Part shown: positions 1 through 8,622 of the stretch, one piece after another
Position numbering within the stretch: the stretch's first letter is position 1
Layout: each line of letters begins with the position of its first letter
Assembly: GCF_014193285.1 (NCBI RefSeq)
Contig: NZ_JACHZE010000003.1
Location: 348,948 to 412,947, forward strand
Direction: 5' to 3'
DNA: 64,000 bases
Origin: Atlantibacter sp. RC6
Lineage (GTDB): Bacteria > Pseudomonadota > Gammaproteobacteria > Enterobacterales > Enterobacteriaceae
Position numbers and translations under genes: made by a program
Notes under the pieces: model-generated
Databases searched by the model: none
The model's input: only the letters and a program-made list of their open reading frames with translations
Told to the model about the DNA's origin: nothing

Positions 1-98
1 TTCTCCCGGCTACCCCGAGCAGCGTCAAGGCATCGTTAAAGTTTATAGCCTACCGGTTACGACATTTTTAAAAACGTTATGGTTCCATTTAAGATCGA

Positions 99-950
99 TC
101 AGCTCGACTCGCATCCGGCGCGAAACTCGCTCGGGCTGGCTCCGGTGCATTTCTTGAACACCCGGGAAAAATAGAGCTGATCCTCAAAGCCGACATTGCG
201 GCCCACGGTGGCGATAGGCATCCGCGTGGTGCTGAGCAACAGCTTCGCCTGGCTGATGCGCTGATCCTCGCGCCAGCTCAGCACGCTGACGCCAAGCTGC
301 TGGCGGAACAGGTGCGACAGGCGTGATTGCGACAGGCAGACATGCTGCGCGACGCCTGCGATATCAAAATGGCTGTCGGCTAAATGATCGCTGATGTACT
401 GGCAAGCATCCCTGACGCGGCTATCGAGCGGCGCTTTCATCGACTCGCTGATCGCCTCGACGCGGCGTAAAAAGAGCTGCTCCAGCAAGTTGATGGCCAG
501 CAGCTCCGAGTAGCGCCCCTCTCGCTGGGAAGCATCGATAATTTGCTGAAACAGCGTGGAGAAGGCCTCTTGCTCGCCCTCTGCGGGGCGGTAATAGCCA
601 GTCTGGGCAAATATCGACGGCCAGCTGAGCCACTCCTGCCAGTAAGCGCGCGGGCGGAAGTACACCCACTGGTGATACCACTCTTTAGCCTGCGGACTGC
701 GGCCATAGTGATGAATTTCCCCCGGCGGGAACAGCAGCATGTCCCCTGGCTTGCAGATGAACTCTTTACCGTTGTTCTTAACGATCCCTTCCCCGCGAAT
801 GGTGAGATTCAGGATGTAGCCTTTCATGCCAAGTGGACGATCGATAAAAAAATCGAGGTGGCCCTCGGCATCAATGGGCGTTAATCCCGCGACCAGGTGC
901 GCATTAAATGAGTACCCCGGCAACAGGGGATCGTTTTGCGTTTCAGCCAT
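99..950 (-). CDS. araC: Arabinose operon regulator AraC
   Basis: AraC binds L-arabinose and switches between repressing (looped DNA) and activating the araBAD operon. The protein (283 aa) has an N-terminal cupin-type arabinose-binding and dimerisation domain (about 1-165) and a C-terminal double helix-turn-helix domain (about 180-280) ending in the family signature PSEFRAG. The start at 950 gives MAETQND, matching the known AraC N-terminus; an upstream in-frame ATG at 995 would put araO2 inside the coding region and is not used. The C-terminus stops shortly after EFRAGC and is about nine residues shorter than K-12 AraC (292 aa); the missing tail follows the DNA-binding domain. It is divergent from araBAD and shares its control region. 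Confidence 0.97.
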   Translation of the reverse strand: MAETQNDPLLPGYSFNAHLVAGLTPIDAEGHLDFFIDRPLGMKGYILNLTIRGEGIVKNNGKEFICKPGDMLLFPPGEIHHYGRSPQAKEWYHQWVYFRPRAYWQEWLSWPSIFAQTGYYRPAEGEQEAFSTLFQQIIDASQREGRYSELLAINLLEQLFLRRVEAISESMKAPLDSRVRDACQYISDHLADSHFDIAGVAQHVCLSQSRLSHLFRQQLGVSVLSWREDQRISQAKLLLSTTRMPIATVGRNVGFEDQLYFSRVFKKCTGASPSEFRAGCESS

Positions 951-978
951 AGTAAATCGTGCTCCACCATCGGTGGGA

Positions 979-996
979 AGAGACCATTTGTCCATA
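979..996. promoter_or_regulatory. araO2-like distal AraC operator
   Basis: The segment agaccatttgtccata (981-996) closely resembles the K-12 araO2 half-site and lies just upstream of the araC start. In the known system one AraC subunit binds here and the other at araI1, forming the repression loop. Distance to araI1 is about 210 bp, like K-12. Confidence 0.75.
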
Positions 997-1118
997 TCTT
1001 ACGACACCCCTGAAAATTGGGAATTACCGAAGCCATGAACCACAATAACCCACTTCACCACCGGATTTGAACCTAAAAACTCATCAGGATAAGCGCTCAC
1101 ATCAGGCTTTTCGCTTGA

Positions 1119-1160
1119 TAACCAAAGTGTCTATAACCGCAACAGAATTGTCCACATCTA
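1119..1160. promoter_or_regulatory. araO1-like AraC operator
   Basis: The stretch contains aaagtgtctata and tgtccacat blocks that match the two araO1 half-sites of E. coli, where bound AraC represses its own promoter. Assignment is by similarity and by position between araO2 and the CRP site. Confidence 0.75.
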
Positions 1161-1162
1161 TT

Positions 1163-1184
1163 ATTTGCGTGAGGTCACAAATCA
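1163..1184. promoter_or_regulatory. CRP site of the ara control region
   Basis: An imperfect palindrome (tttgcgtgaggtcacaaa) sits just upstream of araI1, exactly where cAMP-CRP binds in the K-12 ara region. It should mediate glucose repression and help break the AraC loop. Confidence 0.75.
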
Positions 1185-1192
1185 GCAAGGCA

Positions 1193-1230
1193 TAGCACTT
1201 TAATCCATAAGATAAGCCAAATACACCTGA
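1193..1230 (+). promoter_or_regulatory. araI1 and araI2 AraC activation sites
   Basis: araI1 is 1193-1209 (tagcactttaatccata) and differs from the K-12 site at only two positions. araI2 is 1214-1230 and ends in acctga, overlapping the -35 hexamer as in K-12. The two half-sites are direct repeats about 21 bp apart, the spacing AraC needs for activation. Confidence 0.85.
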
Positions 1231-1256
1231 CGCTTTTTTCTCCGCAAATCTAATGT
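1227..1256 (+). promoter_or_regulatory. araBAD promoter (pBAD)
   Basis: The -35 is ctgacg (1227-1232) and the -10 is taatgt (1251-1256), separated by 18 bp. Layout and hexamers match pBAD of K-12, a weak promoter that depends on AraC at araI2. Transcription should begin near 1263. Confidence 0.85.
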
Positions 1257-1289
1257 CACTGCATGTTTGTTTATCCATGGAGTGAAAAA

Positions 1290-2996
1290 ATGGCCATTGC
1301 GCTGGGACTCGACTTTGGCAGCGACTCGGTTCGCGCCTTAGCGGTTGATTGCACCTCGGGCGCTGAACTCGCCACCAGTGTGGAATGGTATCCGCGCTGG
1401 CAGGCCGGGCAGTTCTGTAACGCCGCACGTAACCAATTCCGCCACCATCCCCTTGATTACATTGAATCCATGGAAGCCGCGCTTAACAGCGTGCTTGACC
1501 AGTTAGGCGCAGAAAAACGCCAACAGGTGGTGGGCATCGGCGTTGACACTACCGGTTCCACCCCTGCCCCTATTGATGCCGACGGCAATGTGCTGGCGCT
1601 TAACCCTGGCTTCGCCGACAACCCGAACGCCATGTTCGTACTGTGGAAAGATCACACTGCGGTTGAAGAAGCCGAAGCCATTACCCGCCTGTGCCACCAG
1701 CCGGATAAAATCGATTATTCGCGCTACATCGGCGGGGTGTACTCCAGCGAATGGTTCTGGGCCAAGATCCTGCACGTGACCCGTCAGGACGCCGCCGTTG
1801 CCAAAGCCGCCAGCTCGTGGATTGAACTGTGTGACTGGATCCCGGCGCTGCTTTCCGGCACCACTGCCCCGGCAGCCATTCGCCGCGGACGCTGTAGCGC
1901 AGGCCATAAATCCCTGTGGCATGAGAGCTGGGGCGGTTTGCCGCCAGCCAGCTTCTTTGACGAACTCGATCCGATCATCAGCCAGAATCTTGAACTGCCG
2001 CTGTTTACCGATACCTGGACCGCTGACGTGCCGGTAGGCACCCTGACGACAGAGTGGGCCACGCGCCTCGGCCTGCCGGAAAGCGTCGTGATCAGCGGCG
2101 GCGCGTTTGACTGCCATATGGGCGCAGTCGGCGCTAACGCTCAGCCGAATACGCTGGTGAAAGTGATCGGCACCTCTACCTGCGACATTCTGATTGCCGA
2201 CCAACAATCCGTCGGCGACCGCGCCGTCAAAGGCATCTGCGGGCAGGTAGACGGCAGCGTCGTGCCCGATTTTATCGGAATGGAAGCGGGCCAGTCGGCA
2301 TTCGGCGATATGTACGCCTGGTTTGGCCGCGTGCTGAGCTGGCCGCTGGATCGCCTTGCCGAGCAGCATCCTGAACTGAAGACCCAAATCAGCGACAGCA
2401 AAAAAGCGCTGCTGCCTGCGCTCACCGCCGACTGGGCGAAACAGCCGTCGCTCGATCATCTGCCGGTGATCCTCGACTGGTTTAACGGTCGCCGTACGCC
2501 ATTTGCAAACCAGCGCCTGAAAGGCGTGATCACCGATGTGAATCTCGCCACCGACGCGCCGCTGCTGTTCGGCGGGCTGATCGCCTCCACGGCCTTTGGC
2601 GCGCGCGCCATTATGGAGTGCTTCACTGATCAGGGCATCCCGGTTAATGAAGTGGTGGCGCTGGGCGGCATTGCCCGTAAAAACCCGGTGATCATGCAGG
2701 TGTGCTGCGATGTATTGAACCGCCCACTGCAAATTGTCGGCTCCGATCAATGCTGTGCGCTGGGCGCGGCGATTTTCGCCGCCGTCGCCGCAGGCGTATA
2801 TGACGATATTCCTCAGGCGCAGCAAGCCATGGCGAGCGAGATGGAAAAAACCCTCCAGCCGGACCCGGCCACCGCCGCCCGCTTCGAAGAACTCTATCGC
2901 CGCTACCAACGCTGGTGCGAAAGCGCCGAGCTTCACTATTCCCCCTCTGACACGGCCCAGCCTTCTGATGCAGACCGTGCAGCCCTGACGCTTTAA
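1290..2996 (+). CDS. araB: Ribulokinase AraB
   Basis: AraB phosphorylates L-ribulose to L-ribulose-5-phosphate with ATP, the second step of arabinose catabolism in the cytoplasm. The 568-aa protein is an FGGY-family sugar kinase: the N-terminal phosphate-binding motif [11 protein letters not shown] is near residues 6-16, a GTSTCDI segment lies near 295, and the C-terminal nucleotide-binding half carries [12 protein letters not shown]. The ATG at 1290 is preceded by a GGAG element and gives the familiar [10 protein letters not shown] start; the in-frame ATG at 1263 is at the transcription start and is rejected. Length is close to the K-12 enzyme (566). It is first of araBAD, 10 bp before araA. 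Confidence 0.97.
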   Translation: MAIALGLDFGSDSVRALAVDCTSGAELATSVEWYPRWQAGQFCNAARNQFRHHPLDYIESMEAALNSVLDQLGAEKRQQVVGIGVDTTGSTPAPIDADGNVLALNPGFADNPNAMFVLWKDHTAVEEAEAITRLCHQPDKIDYSRYIGGVYSSEWFWAKILHVTRQDAAVAKAASSWIELCDWIPALLSGTTAPAAIRRGRCSAGHKSLWHESWGGLPPASFFDELDPIISQNLELPLFTDTWTADVPVGTLTTEWATRLGLPESVVISGGAFDCHMGAVGANAQPNTLVKVIGTSTCDILIADQQSVGDRAVKGICGQVDGSVVPDFIGMEAGQSAFGDMYAWFGRVLSWPLDRLAEQHPELKTQISDSKKALLPALTADWAKQPSLDHLPVILDWFNGRRTPFANQRLKGVITDVNLATDAPLLFGGLIASTAFGARAIMECFTDQGIPVNEVVALGGIARKNPVIMQVCCDVLNRPLQIVGSDQCCALGAAIFAAVAAGVYDDIPQAQQAMASEMEKTLQPDPATAARFEELYRRYQRWCESAELHYSPSDTAQPSDADRAALTL

Positions 2997-3006
2997 GGAC
3001 AAGACA

Positions 3007-4509
3007 ATGACAGCCTTTAGTAAATACGAAGTATGGTTTGTAATCGGCAGCCAGCATCTTTACGGCCCGGAAACGCTGCGCCAGGTGACGCAACACGCCC
3101 AGCAGGTGGTGGATTCCCTGAACAGCGAAGCCAAACTGCCGTGCAAACTGGTGCTGAAACCGCTCGGCACCTCGCCGGATGAAATCACCGCCATCTGCCG
3201 CGACGCTAACTATCACGATAACTGCGCCGGGATGATGGTCTGGCTGCACACCTTCTCGCCAGCCAAAATGTGGATCAACGGCCTGAGCATCCTCAACAAA
3301 CCGCTGCTGCAATTCCATACCCAGTTCAATGCCCAGATCCCGTGGGACAGCATTGATATGGACTTTATGAACCTGAACCAGACCGCGCACGGTGGCCGCG
3401 AGTTCGGCTTTATCGGCGCGCGTATGCGTCAGCAGCACAGCGTCGTGACCGGTTACTGGAAAGATCCTCAAGCCCACCAGCGCATCGGCTCCTGGATGCG
3501 CCAGGCGGTGTCGAAACAGGAAACCCGTCATCTGAAAGTGGTGCGTTTCGGCGATAACATGCGCGAAGTGGCGGTAACCGACGGCGATAAAGTCGCGGCG
3601 CAAATCAAATTCGGCTTCTCGGTGAACACCTGGGGCGTTGGCGATTTAGTGGCGGTGGTTAACGAAATCAGCAATGGCGACGTCAGCGCGCTGGTCGACG
3701 AGTATGAAAGCACCTACCGCCTGACGGCTGCGGCGCAGGTCAACGGCGACAAACGCCAGAATGTGATTGATGCGGCGCGTATCGAACTCGGCATGAAGCG
3801 CTTCCTCGAGCAAGGCGGTTTCCATGCCTTTACCACCACCTTTGAAGATCTGCATGGCCTGAAGCAACTGCCGGGCCTGGCGGTACAGCGCCTGATGCAA
3901 CAGGGCTACGGCTTTGCGGGCGAAGGCGACTGGAAAACCGCGGCGCTGCTGCGCATCATGAAAGTGATGTCCGGCGGGCTCAACGGCGGTACCTCGTTTA
4001 TGGAGGATTACACCTACAACTTCGAGTCCGGCAACGACATGGTGCTGGGTTCCCATATGCTCGAAGTGTGCCCGTCCATCGCCACTGATGAAAAACCGAT
4101 CCTCGATGTGCAATACCTCGGCATCGGCGGCAAAGACGATCCGGCGCGCCTGATCTTCTCCAGCAAAACCGGTCCGGGCATTAACGCCAGCCTGATCGAT
4201 CTGGGCGATCGTTTCCGCCTGCTGGTCAACTGCGTGGACACCGTCGAAGCGCCGCATGCGCTGCCGAAACTGCCGGTGGCGAACGCGCTGTGGAAAGCGC
4301 AGCCGGATCTGACAACCGCCTCCGAAGCCTGGATCCTGGCGGGCGGCGCGCACCATACCGTATTCAGCCACGCGTTGACCCTCGACGATATGCGCCTGTT
4401 CGCAGAACTGAACGACATCGAACTGGCCGTTATCGACAACGACACCCGCCTGCCGGCGTTTAAAGATGCGCTGCGCTGGAATGAGGTTTACTACGGCTTT
4501 AAACGCTAA
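3007..4509 (+). CDS. araA: L-arabinose isomerase AraA
   Basis: AraA converts L-arabinose to L-ribulose, a manganese-dependent aldose-ketose isomerisation and the first catabolic step. The protein is 500 aa, the same length as the K-12 enzyme, and carries the expected metal and active-site segments [22 protein letters not shown] and GGAHHTVF in the right order. An AGGACA element precedes the ATG. It is the middle gene of araBAD; the gap to araD contains a strong stem-loop that may set the relative amounts of AraA and AraD. Confidence 0.98.
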   Translation: MTAFSKYEVWFVIGSQHLYGPETLRQVTQHAQQVVDSLNSEAKLPCKLVLKPLGTSPDEITAICRDANYHDNCAGMMVWLHTFSPAKMWINGLSILNKPLLQFHTQFNAQIPWDSIDMDFMNLNQTAHGGREFGFIGARMRQQHSVVTGYWKDPQAHQRIGSWMRQAVSKQETRHLKVVRFGDNMREVAVTDGDKVAAQIKFGFSVNTWGVGDLVAVVNEISNGDVSALVDEYESTYRLTAAAQVNGDKRQNVIDAARIELGMKRFLEQGGFHAFTTTFEDLHGLKQLPGLAVQRLMQQGYGFAGEGDWKTAALLRIMKVMSGGLNGGTSFMEDYTYNFESGNDMVLGSHMLEVCPSIATDEKPILDVQYLGIGGKDDPARLIFSSKTGPGINASLIDLGDRFRLLVNCVDTVEAPHALPKLPVANALWKAQPDLTTASEAWILAGGAHHTVFSHALTLDDMRLFAELNDIELAVIDNDTRLPAFKDALRWNEVYYGFKR

Positions 4510-4525
4510 TCACAGGGGAACCTTT

Positions 4526-4555
4526 GGCCAGCCCATGCGGCTGGCCCCTTTTTTT
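4526..4555 (+). terminator. Stem-loop with T-tract between araA and araD
   Basis: Arms GGCCAGCC (4526-4533) and GGCTGGCC (4539-4546) form a perfect 8-bp stem with a 5-nt loop, followed by CC and seven T. This looks like a Rho-independent terminator, but it is inside the operon 15 bp before araD, so partial termination or mRNA end protection is likely rather than a true operon end. Confidence 0.7.
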
Positions 4556-4569
4556 AGCGGAGGATAGCG

Positions 4570-5265
4570 ATGTTAGAAGATCTGAAACGTCAGGTGCTGG
4601 AAGCCAATCTTGCGCTCCCGGCCCACAATCTGGTTACCCTGACCTGGGGCAACGTCAGCGCGGTCTGCCGCGAACAGGGCGTGTTTATCATCAAGCCATC
4701 AGGCGTTGATTACTCCGTCATGACCGCCGAAGATATGGTGGTGGTCAGTATCGAAACCGGTGAAGTCGTCGAGGGCAATAAGAAACCCTCTTCCGATACG
4801 CCGACCCACCGCCTGCTGTACCAACAGTTCCCGGATATTGGCGGCATCGTACATACCCACTCCCGCCACGCCACTATCTGGGCGCAGGCCGGGAAAAGCA
4901 TTCCGGCGACGGGCACCACTCACGCCGACTATTTCTACGGCCCCATCCCCTGCACCCGTAAAATGACCGATGACGAAATCAACGGCGAATATGAATGGGA
5001 TACCGGAACGGTGATCGTCGAAACCTTCCGCGAGCTGGGCATTGAAGCGAAACAGATGCCTGGCGTGCTGGTGCATTCCCACGGCCCCTTTGCCTGGGGT
5101 AAAGACGCCATGGATGCCGTGCATAACGCCATCGTAATGGAAGAAGTGGCCTATATGGGCATTTTCTGCCGCCAGCTCACGCCTGACCTTCCGCCAATGC
5201 AGCAAACGCTACTGGATAAGCACTATCTGCGTAAGCATGGAGCGAAGGCGTATTACGGGCAGTAA
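4570..5265 (+). CDS. araD: L-ribulose-5-phosphate 4-epimerase AraD
   Basis: AraD epimerises L-ribulose-5-phosphate to D-xylulose-5-phosphate, feeding arabinose carbon into the pentose phosphate pathway. The 231-aa protein is a class II aldolase-fold zinc enzyme: the zinc histidines lie in VHTHSRHAT and [10 protein letters not shown], with the conserved DYFYGP segment between them. Length equals the K-12 enzyme. The AGCGGAGGATAGCG stretch before the ATG provides a good ribosome site just after the intercistronic hairpin. Last gene of araBAD; a terminator follows. Confidence 0.98.
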   Translation: MLEDLKRQVLEANLALPAHNLVTLTWGNVSAVCREQGVFIIKPSGVDYSVMTAEDMVVVSIETGEVVEGNKKPSSDTPTHRLLYQQFPDIGGIVHTHSRHATIWAQAGKSIPATGTTHADYFYGPIPCTRKMTDDEINGEYEWDTGTVIVETFRELGIEAKQMPGVLVHSHGPFAWGKDAMDAVHNAIVMEEVAYMGIFCRQLTPDLPPMQQTLLDKHYLRKHGAKAYYGQ

Positions 5266-5283
5266 TCCATAGTCTTTTGCTCT

Positions 5284-5312
5284 AAAACCCAGACGCCGTT
5301 CTGGGTTTTTTA
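5284..5312 (+). terminator. araBAD Rho-independent terminator
   Basis: AAAACCCAGA and TTCTGGGTTTT form a stem (core ACCCAGA / TCTGGGT) followed by TTTTTTATTTT, 20 bp after the araD stop. Confidence 0.88.
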
Positions 5313-5456
5313 TTTTCATGCGCTTTACGCCGTCCGGGTCAAAAACCGAAAGGTGATGCTCCCGCCTTTTCAGCCATCTCTTCAGCGAAGAAAATAGCGT
5401 CCGACTCCCGGGCGATACAACGCCTGAAGAGACAGGGATAAGCGGAAGGGGTAAGC

Positions 5457-6053
5457 ATGAAAGCAGTGAAAAAAGTTGGCATCTTGTTTGTTGTTAGTGT
5501 CGCAGCGGTTCTGGTCATTGGCTGTATAAACGCCCTCTCTGTCTTCAACTACAGCCTGGTTGACGAAACCCATACCGCCGATTGCGCGATTGTCGCGGGT
5601 GCGGCTGTCAGGGGCGATCAACCCTCCCCGGTTTTCCAGGAACGGCTGAACCACGCGGTGGCGCTGTATCGCGATGGCTATGTGAAAACGCTGATCGTCA
5701 CCGGCGGTTATTCAAACAATAACGCCCTCTCCGATGCCGCTGTGGCACGTCGCTATCTGTTAGCGCAGAATGTGCCTGACCAGGCGATTCTGGTAGAAGA
5801 TCGTTCACAGGTAACCCGTGAAAACCTGCGTTATGCGAAAGCGATCATGGCATTGAATCAACTGAATAATGCACTGATCGTCAGCGATCCAATGCATATG
5901 AAGCGGATTATGTTGATTGCTAAGGATGAACGAATTGAAGCCTGGTCATCGCCTACGCCAACCAGCCGCTATCACTCGTTCGGCACCAAAGCGCGCTTTC
6001 TGATAAGCGAGACATTCTGGTACTCCCTTTATCTCGTCTATCGCCTGCTCTAA
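5457..6053 (+). CDS. YdcF/DUF218-family membrane-anchored protein
   Basis: The protein (198 aa) has one N-terminal hydrophobic segment (about 5-26) and then a DUF218 domain, the fold shared by SanA, YdcF and ElyC. Supporting segments are the early strand CAIVAGAAV, the turn VTGGYSNN followed by SDAAVARRYL, the Arg-rich TRENLRYAK helix, and VSDPMHMKR. Proteins of this family sit at the inner membrane; SanA and ElyC affect envelope integrity, but no exact reaction is known and none is claimed here. The start has an AAGGGG ribosome site. In K-12 araD is followed directly by polB, so this is an extra gene in the interval. It is downstream of the araD terminator and is probably transcribed on its own. 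Confidence 0.85.
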   Translation: MKAVKKVGILFVVSVAAVLVIGCINALSVFNYSLVDETHTADCAIVAGAAVRGDQPSPVFQERLNHAVALYRDGYVKTLIVTGGYSNNNALSDAAVARRYLLAQNVPDQAILVEDRSQVTRENLRYAKAIMALNQLNNALIVSDPMHMKRIMLIAKDERIEAWSSPTPTSRYHSFGTKARFLISETFWYSLYLVYRLL

Positions 6054-6062
6054 CCCCGCCAA

Positions 6063-6082
6063 CACTGTACAAAACACCAGCA
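6063..6082. promoter_or_regulatory. LexA-like SOS box upstream of polB
   Basis: CTGT (6065-6068) and CCAG (6077-6080) are separated by 8 bp, one mismatch from the CTGT-N8-ACAG consensus. K-12 polB (dinA) is SOS-regulated from a LexA box at this position. The site is close to the -35 region of the -10 at 6101-6106. Confidence 0.65.
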
Positions 6083-6094
6083 CCCCAACAGAAT

Positions 6095-6121
6095 CCAGGC
6101 TATAATCAGGCCTGGTTTTTT
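6095..6121 (+). terminator. Terminator hairpin enclosing the polB -10
   Basis: CCAGGC (6095-6100) pairs with GCCTGG (6110-6115) and is followed by TTTTTTATT, a terminator for the upstream DUF218 gene. The 9-nt loop starts with TATAAT (6101-6106), a perfect -10 hexamer that probably belongs to the polB promoter; no good -35 is visible. Confidence 0.6.
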
Positions 6122-6135
6122 ATTGGAAAAATAGC

Positions 6136-8493
6136 GTGGCAGAGACGCGACAGGGGTTTGTTCTGACCCGACACTGGCGGGATACGCCCCAGGGCACCGA
6201 AGTTGAATTCTGGCTGGCAACCGACAGCGGGCCGCTGTGCGTGACGCTGCCCGCGCAGGAATCTGTTGCCTTTATCCCCCAGGCTCAACGCGCCCGCGCG
6301 GAAAGCGCGCTGGCGGGTGAATCCTGCCGTCTGGAATCGCTTTCCCTGCGTGATTTTCATCAACAACCGGTGTGCGGTCTCTATTTTCGCCAGCATCGTC
6401 AGTTAATGCGCTGCGAAAAACTGCTGCGTGAAGCGGGGGTAACGGTCTATGAGGCCGATGTGCGCCCGCCCGAACGCTATCTGATGGAGCGTTTTATTAC
6501 CGCCCCGGTCTGGGTGACCGGCGAGATGCGCGGCGGCGGGTTGCGTGACGCCAAAATGAAACCCAACCCAACGTACCGCCCGGCGCTGAAATGGGTGTCG
6601 CTGGATATTGAGACCAACCGCCACGGTGAACTCTACTGCATCGGTCTGGAAGGCTGCGGCGAGCGCACAGTATATATGCTCGGGCCGGAAAACGGCGATG
6701 CCAGCGGGCTGGATTTCAAACTCGAATACGTCGCCAGCCGTCCGCAACTGCTCGAAAAACTGAATGCCTGGTTTGCCGAATTCGATCCCGATGTGCTGAT
6801 CGGCTGGAACGTGATCCAGTTCGATTTAAAAATGCTTCAGAAACATGCTGAACGCTACGCTATCCCGCTGCGCCTCGGGCGCAACGGCCAGGAGATCGAA
6901 TGGCGCGAGCACGGCTTTAAGGCCGGGATGTTTTTCGCTCAGGCTCCGGGCCGGTTGATCATAGACGGTATCGATGCGCTGAAATCGGCGTTCTGGAGCT
7001 TTTCCTCTTTTTCGCTGGAATCGGTATCGCAGGAGCTGCTGGGCGAAGGGAAAGCCATCGACAACCCCTGGGATCGAATGGCAGAAATCGACAGGCGCTT
7101 CGCCGAAGACAAACCCGCGCTGGCGACCTATAACCTGAAAGACTGCGAGCTAGTGACGCGCATTTTTCATAAAACCGAGATCATGCCGTTTTTACTGGAG
7201 CGCTCCACGGTCAACGGATTACCTGCGGATCGCCACGGCGGGTCGGTGGCGTCGTTCAGCCATCTCTATTTCCCGCGTATGCATCGTGCCGGTTTTGTCG
7301 CGCCGAATTTGGGTGATGTCCCTCCTCAGGCGAGCCCCGGCGGATATGTGATGGATTCCCGCCCAGGGCTGTACGATTCAGTGTTGGTGCTCGATTACAA
7401 AAGCCTGTATCCATCGATTATCCGCACCTTTTTAATCGACCCGGTCGGTCTGGTGGAAGGCCTGGCGCAGCCTGATGACGCGCACAGCGTGGAAGGTTAC
7501 CTGAACGCCCGCTTCTCGCGCACCACCCACTGCCTGCCGGAGATCGTGTCGCAAATCTGGCTGGGGCGCGAAGAGGCCAAAAAGCACGGCAACAAACCGC
7601 TTTCCCAGGCGCTGAAAATCATCATGAACGCCTTTTACGGCGTGCTGGGCACCAGCGCTTGCCGGTTCTTCGACCCACGGCTGGCATCATCCATCACGCT
7701 GCGCGGCCATGACATTATGCGCCAGACCAAAGCGTTGATTGAGGCGGAAGGCTACGACGTGATTTACGGCGATACCGACTCCACATTTGTCTGGCTCAGG
7801 AAGGCTTATGACAATGCTCAGGCCAGCGAAATCGGCAACGCCCTGGTCGCCAAAGTTAACCAGTGGTGGCGCGAGCACCTGAAGCAGACCCTGAAAGTAG
7901 AAAGCGCGCTGGAGCTGGAGTTCGAGACCCATTTTACGCGCTTCTTAATGCCTACCATCCGGGGCGCGGAAATGGGCAGTAAGAAACGCTACGCCGGGCT
8001 GATTGAGCAAGACGGCGAACAGCGCATGGTATTCAAAGGACTGGAAACGGTGCGCACCGACTGGACGCCGCTGGCGCAGAACTTCCAGCAGGCGCTGTAT
8101 TTGAAAATTTTCCGCCGCGAGCCGTACCGGGATTTTGTGCGTGAAACCATCGCCCGGTTGCTGAACGGCGAACTCGACGACCAGCTGGTTTATCGCAAGC
8201 GCCTGCGCCGCCCGTTAAAAGAGTATCAGCGCAACGTACCGCCTCATGTCCGCGCCGCGCGGTTGGCGGATGAAGAAAACGCCCGGCTCGGCAGGCCAGC
8301 CCAGTACCAGAATCGCGGTACGATTAAGTATGTCTGGACCACCAACGGGCCGGAGCCGCGCGACTATCAACGCTCGCCGCTGGATTACGATCATTACCTG
8401 ACGCGCCAGCTTCAGCCGGTGGCGGAGGGAATTTTGCCTTTTATGAAGGATGACTTTGCTACACTCATGACAGGGCAACTGGGGTTATTTTGA
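6136..8493 (+). CDS. polB: DNA polymerase II PolB
   Basis: PolB is the SOS-induced family B DNA polymerase that restarts and proofreads synthesis at damaged forks. The 785-aa product has exonuclease motifs DIET (about 156), NVIQFDL and YNLKDCELV, then polymerase motifs [11 protein letters not shown] (about 419), KIIMNAFYG and YGDTDSTF (about 544-551). The start is a GTG at 6136 giving MAETRQGF, which aligns with the K-12 N-terminus (MAQAGF); no better ATG exists. The C-terminus MTGQLGLF matches K-12 exactly and is the type that binds the beta clamp. A LexA-like box and a terminator-embedded -10 precede it. rapA follows on the same strand. Confidence 0.98.
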   Translation: MAETRQGFVLTRHWRDTPQGTEVEFWLATDSGPLCVTLPAQESVAFIPQAQRARAESALAGESCRLESLSLRDFHQQPVCGLYFRQHRQLMRCEKLLREAGVTVYEADVRPPERYLMERFITAPVWVTGEMRGGGLRDAKMKPNPTYRPALKWVSLDIETNRHGELYCIGLEGCGERTVYMLGPENGDASGLDFKLEYVASRPQLLEKLNAWFAEFDPDVLIGWNVIQFDLKMLQKHAERYAIPLRLGRNGQEIEWREHGFKAGMFFAQAPGRLIIDGIDALKSAFWSFSSFSLESVSQELLGEGKAIDNPWDRMAEIDRRFAEDKPALATYNLKDCELVTRIFHKTEIMPFLLERSTVNGLPADRHGGSVASFSHLYFPRMHRAGFVAPNLGDVPPQASPGGYVMDSRPGLYDSVLVLDYKSLYPSIIRTFLIDPVGLVEGLAQPDDAHSVEGYLNARFSRTTHCLPEIVSQIWLGREEAKKHGNKPLSQALKIIMNAFYGVLGTSACRFFDPRLASSITLRGHDIMRQTKALIEAEGYDVIYGDTDSTFVWLRKAYDNAQASEIGNALVAKVNQWWREHLKQTLKVESALELEFETHFTRFLMPTIRGAEMGSKKRYAGLIEQDGEQRMVFKGLETVRTDWTPLAQNFQQALYLKIFRREPYRDFVRETIARLLNGELDDQLVYRKRLRRPLKEYQRNVPPHVRAARLADEENARLGRPAQYQNRGTIKYVWTTNGPEPRDYQRSPLDYDHYLTRQLQPVAEGILPFMKDDFATLMTGQLGLF

Positions 8494-8622
8494 CAGGTGA
8501 CGAACGCGTTACCATCCAGTACCATAGCGCCCTTTCCTATTCTGAATCCCATTTACTGCACCGCGAGTTATTTGCGGTGGACATACTATTGCCTGCAAAT
8601 TATTAACCAGAGCCGAACAGAT

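Noticed and set aside
1..98. Possible gene end or terminator after araC
   Set aside because: The 98 bp at the window edge show no clear hairpin with T-tract and no supported coding frame.
1503..3002. A 499-codon open frame on the minus strand opposite araB
   Set aside because: It is antisense to a full-length AraB, has no recognisable domain and an Arg/His/Gln-rich composition typical of the shadow frame of a GC-rich gene.
8490..8495. TTGACA hexamer overlapping the polB stop as a rapA promoter
   Set aside because: No acceptable -10 lies 16-18 bp downstream.
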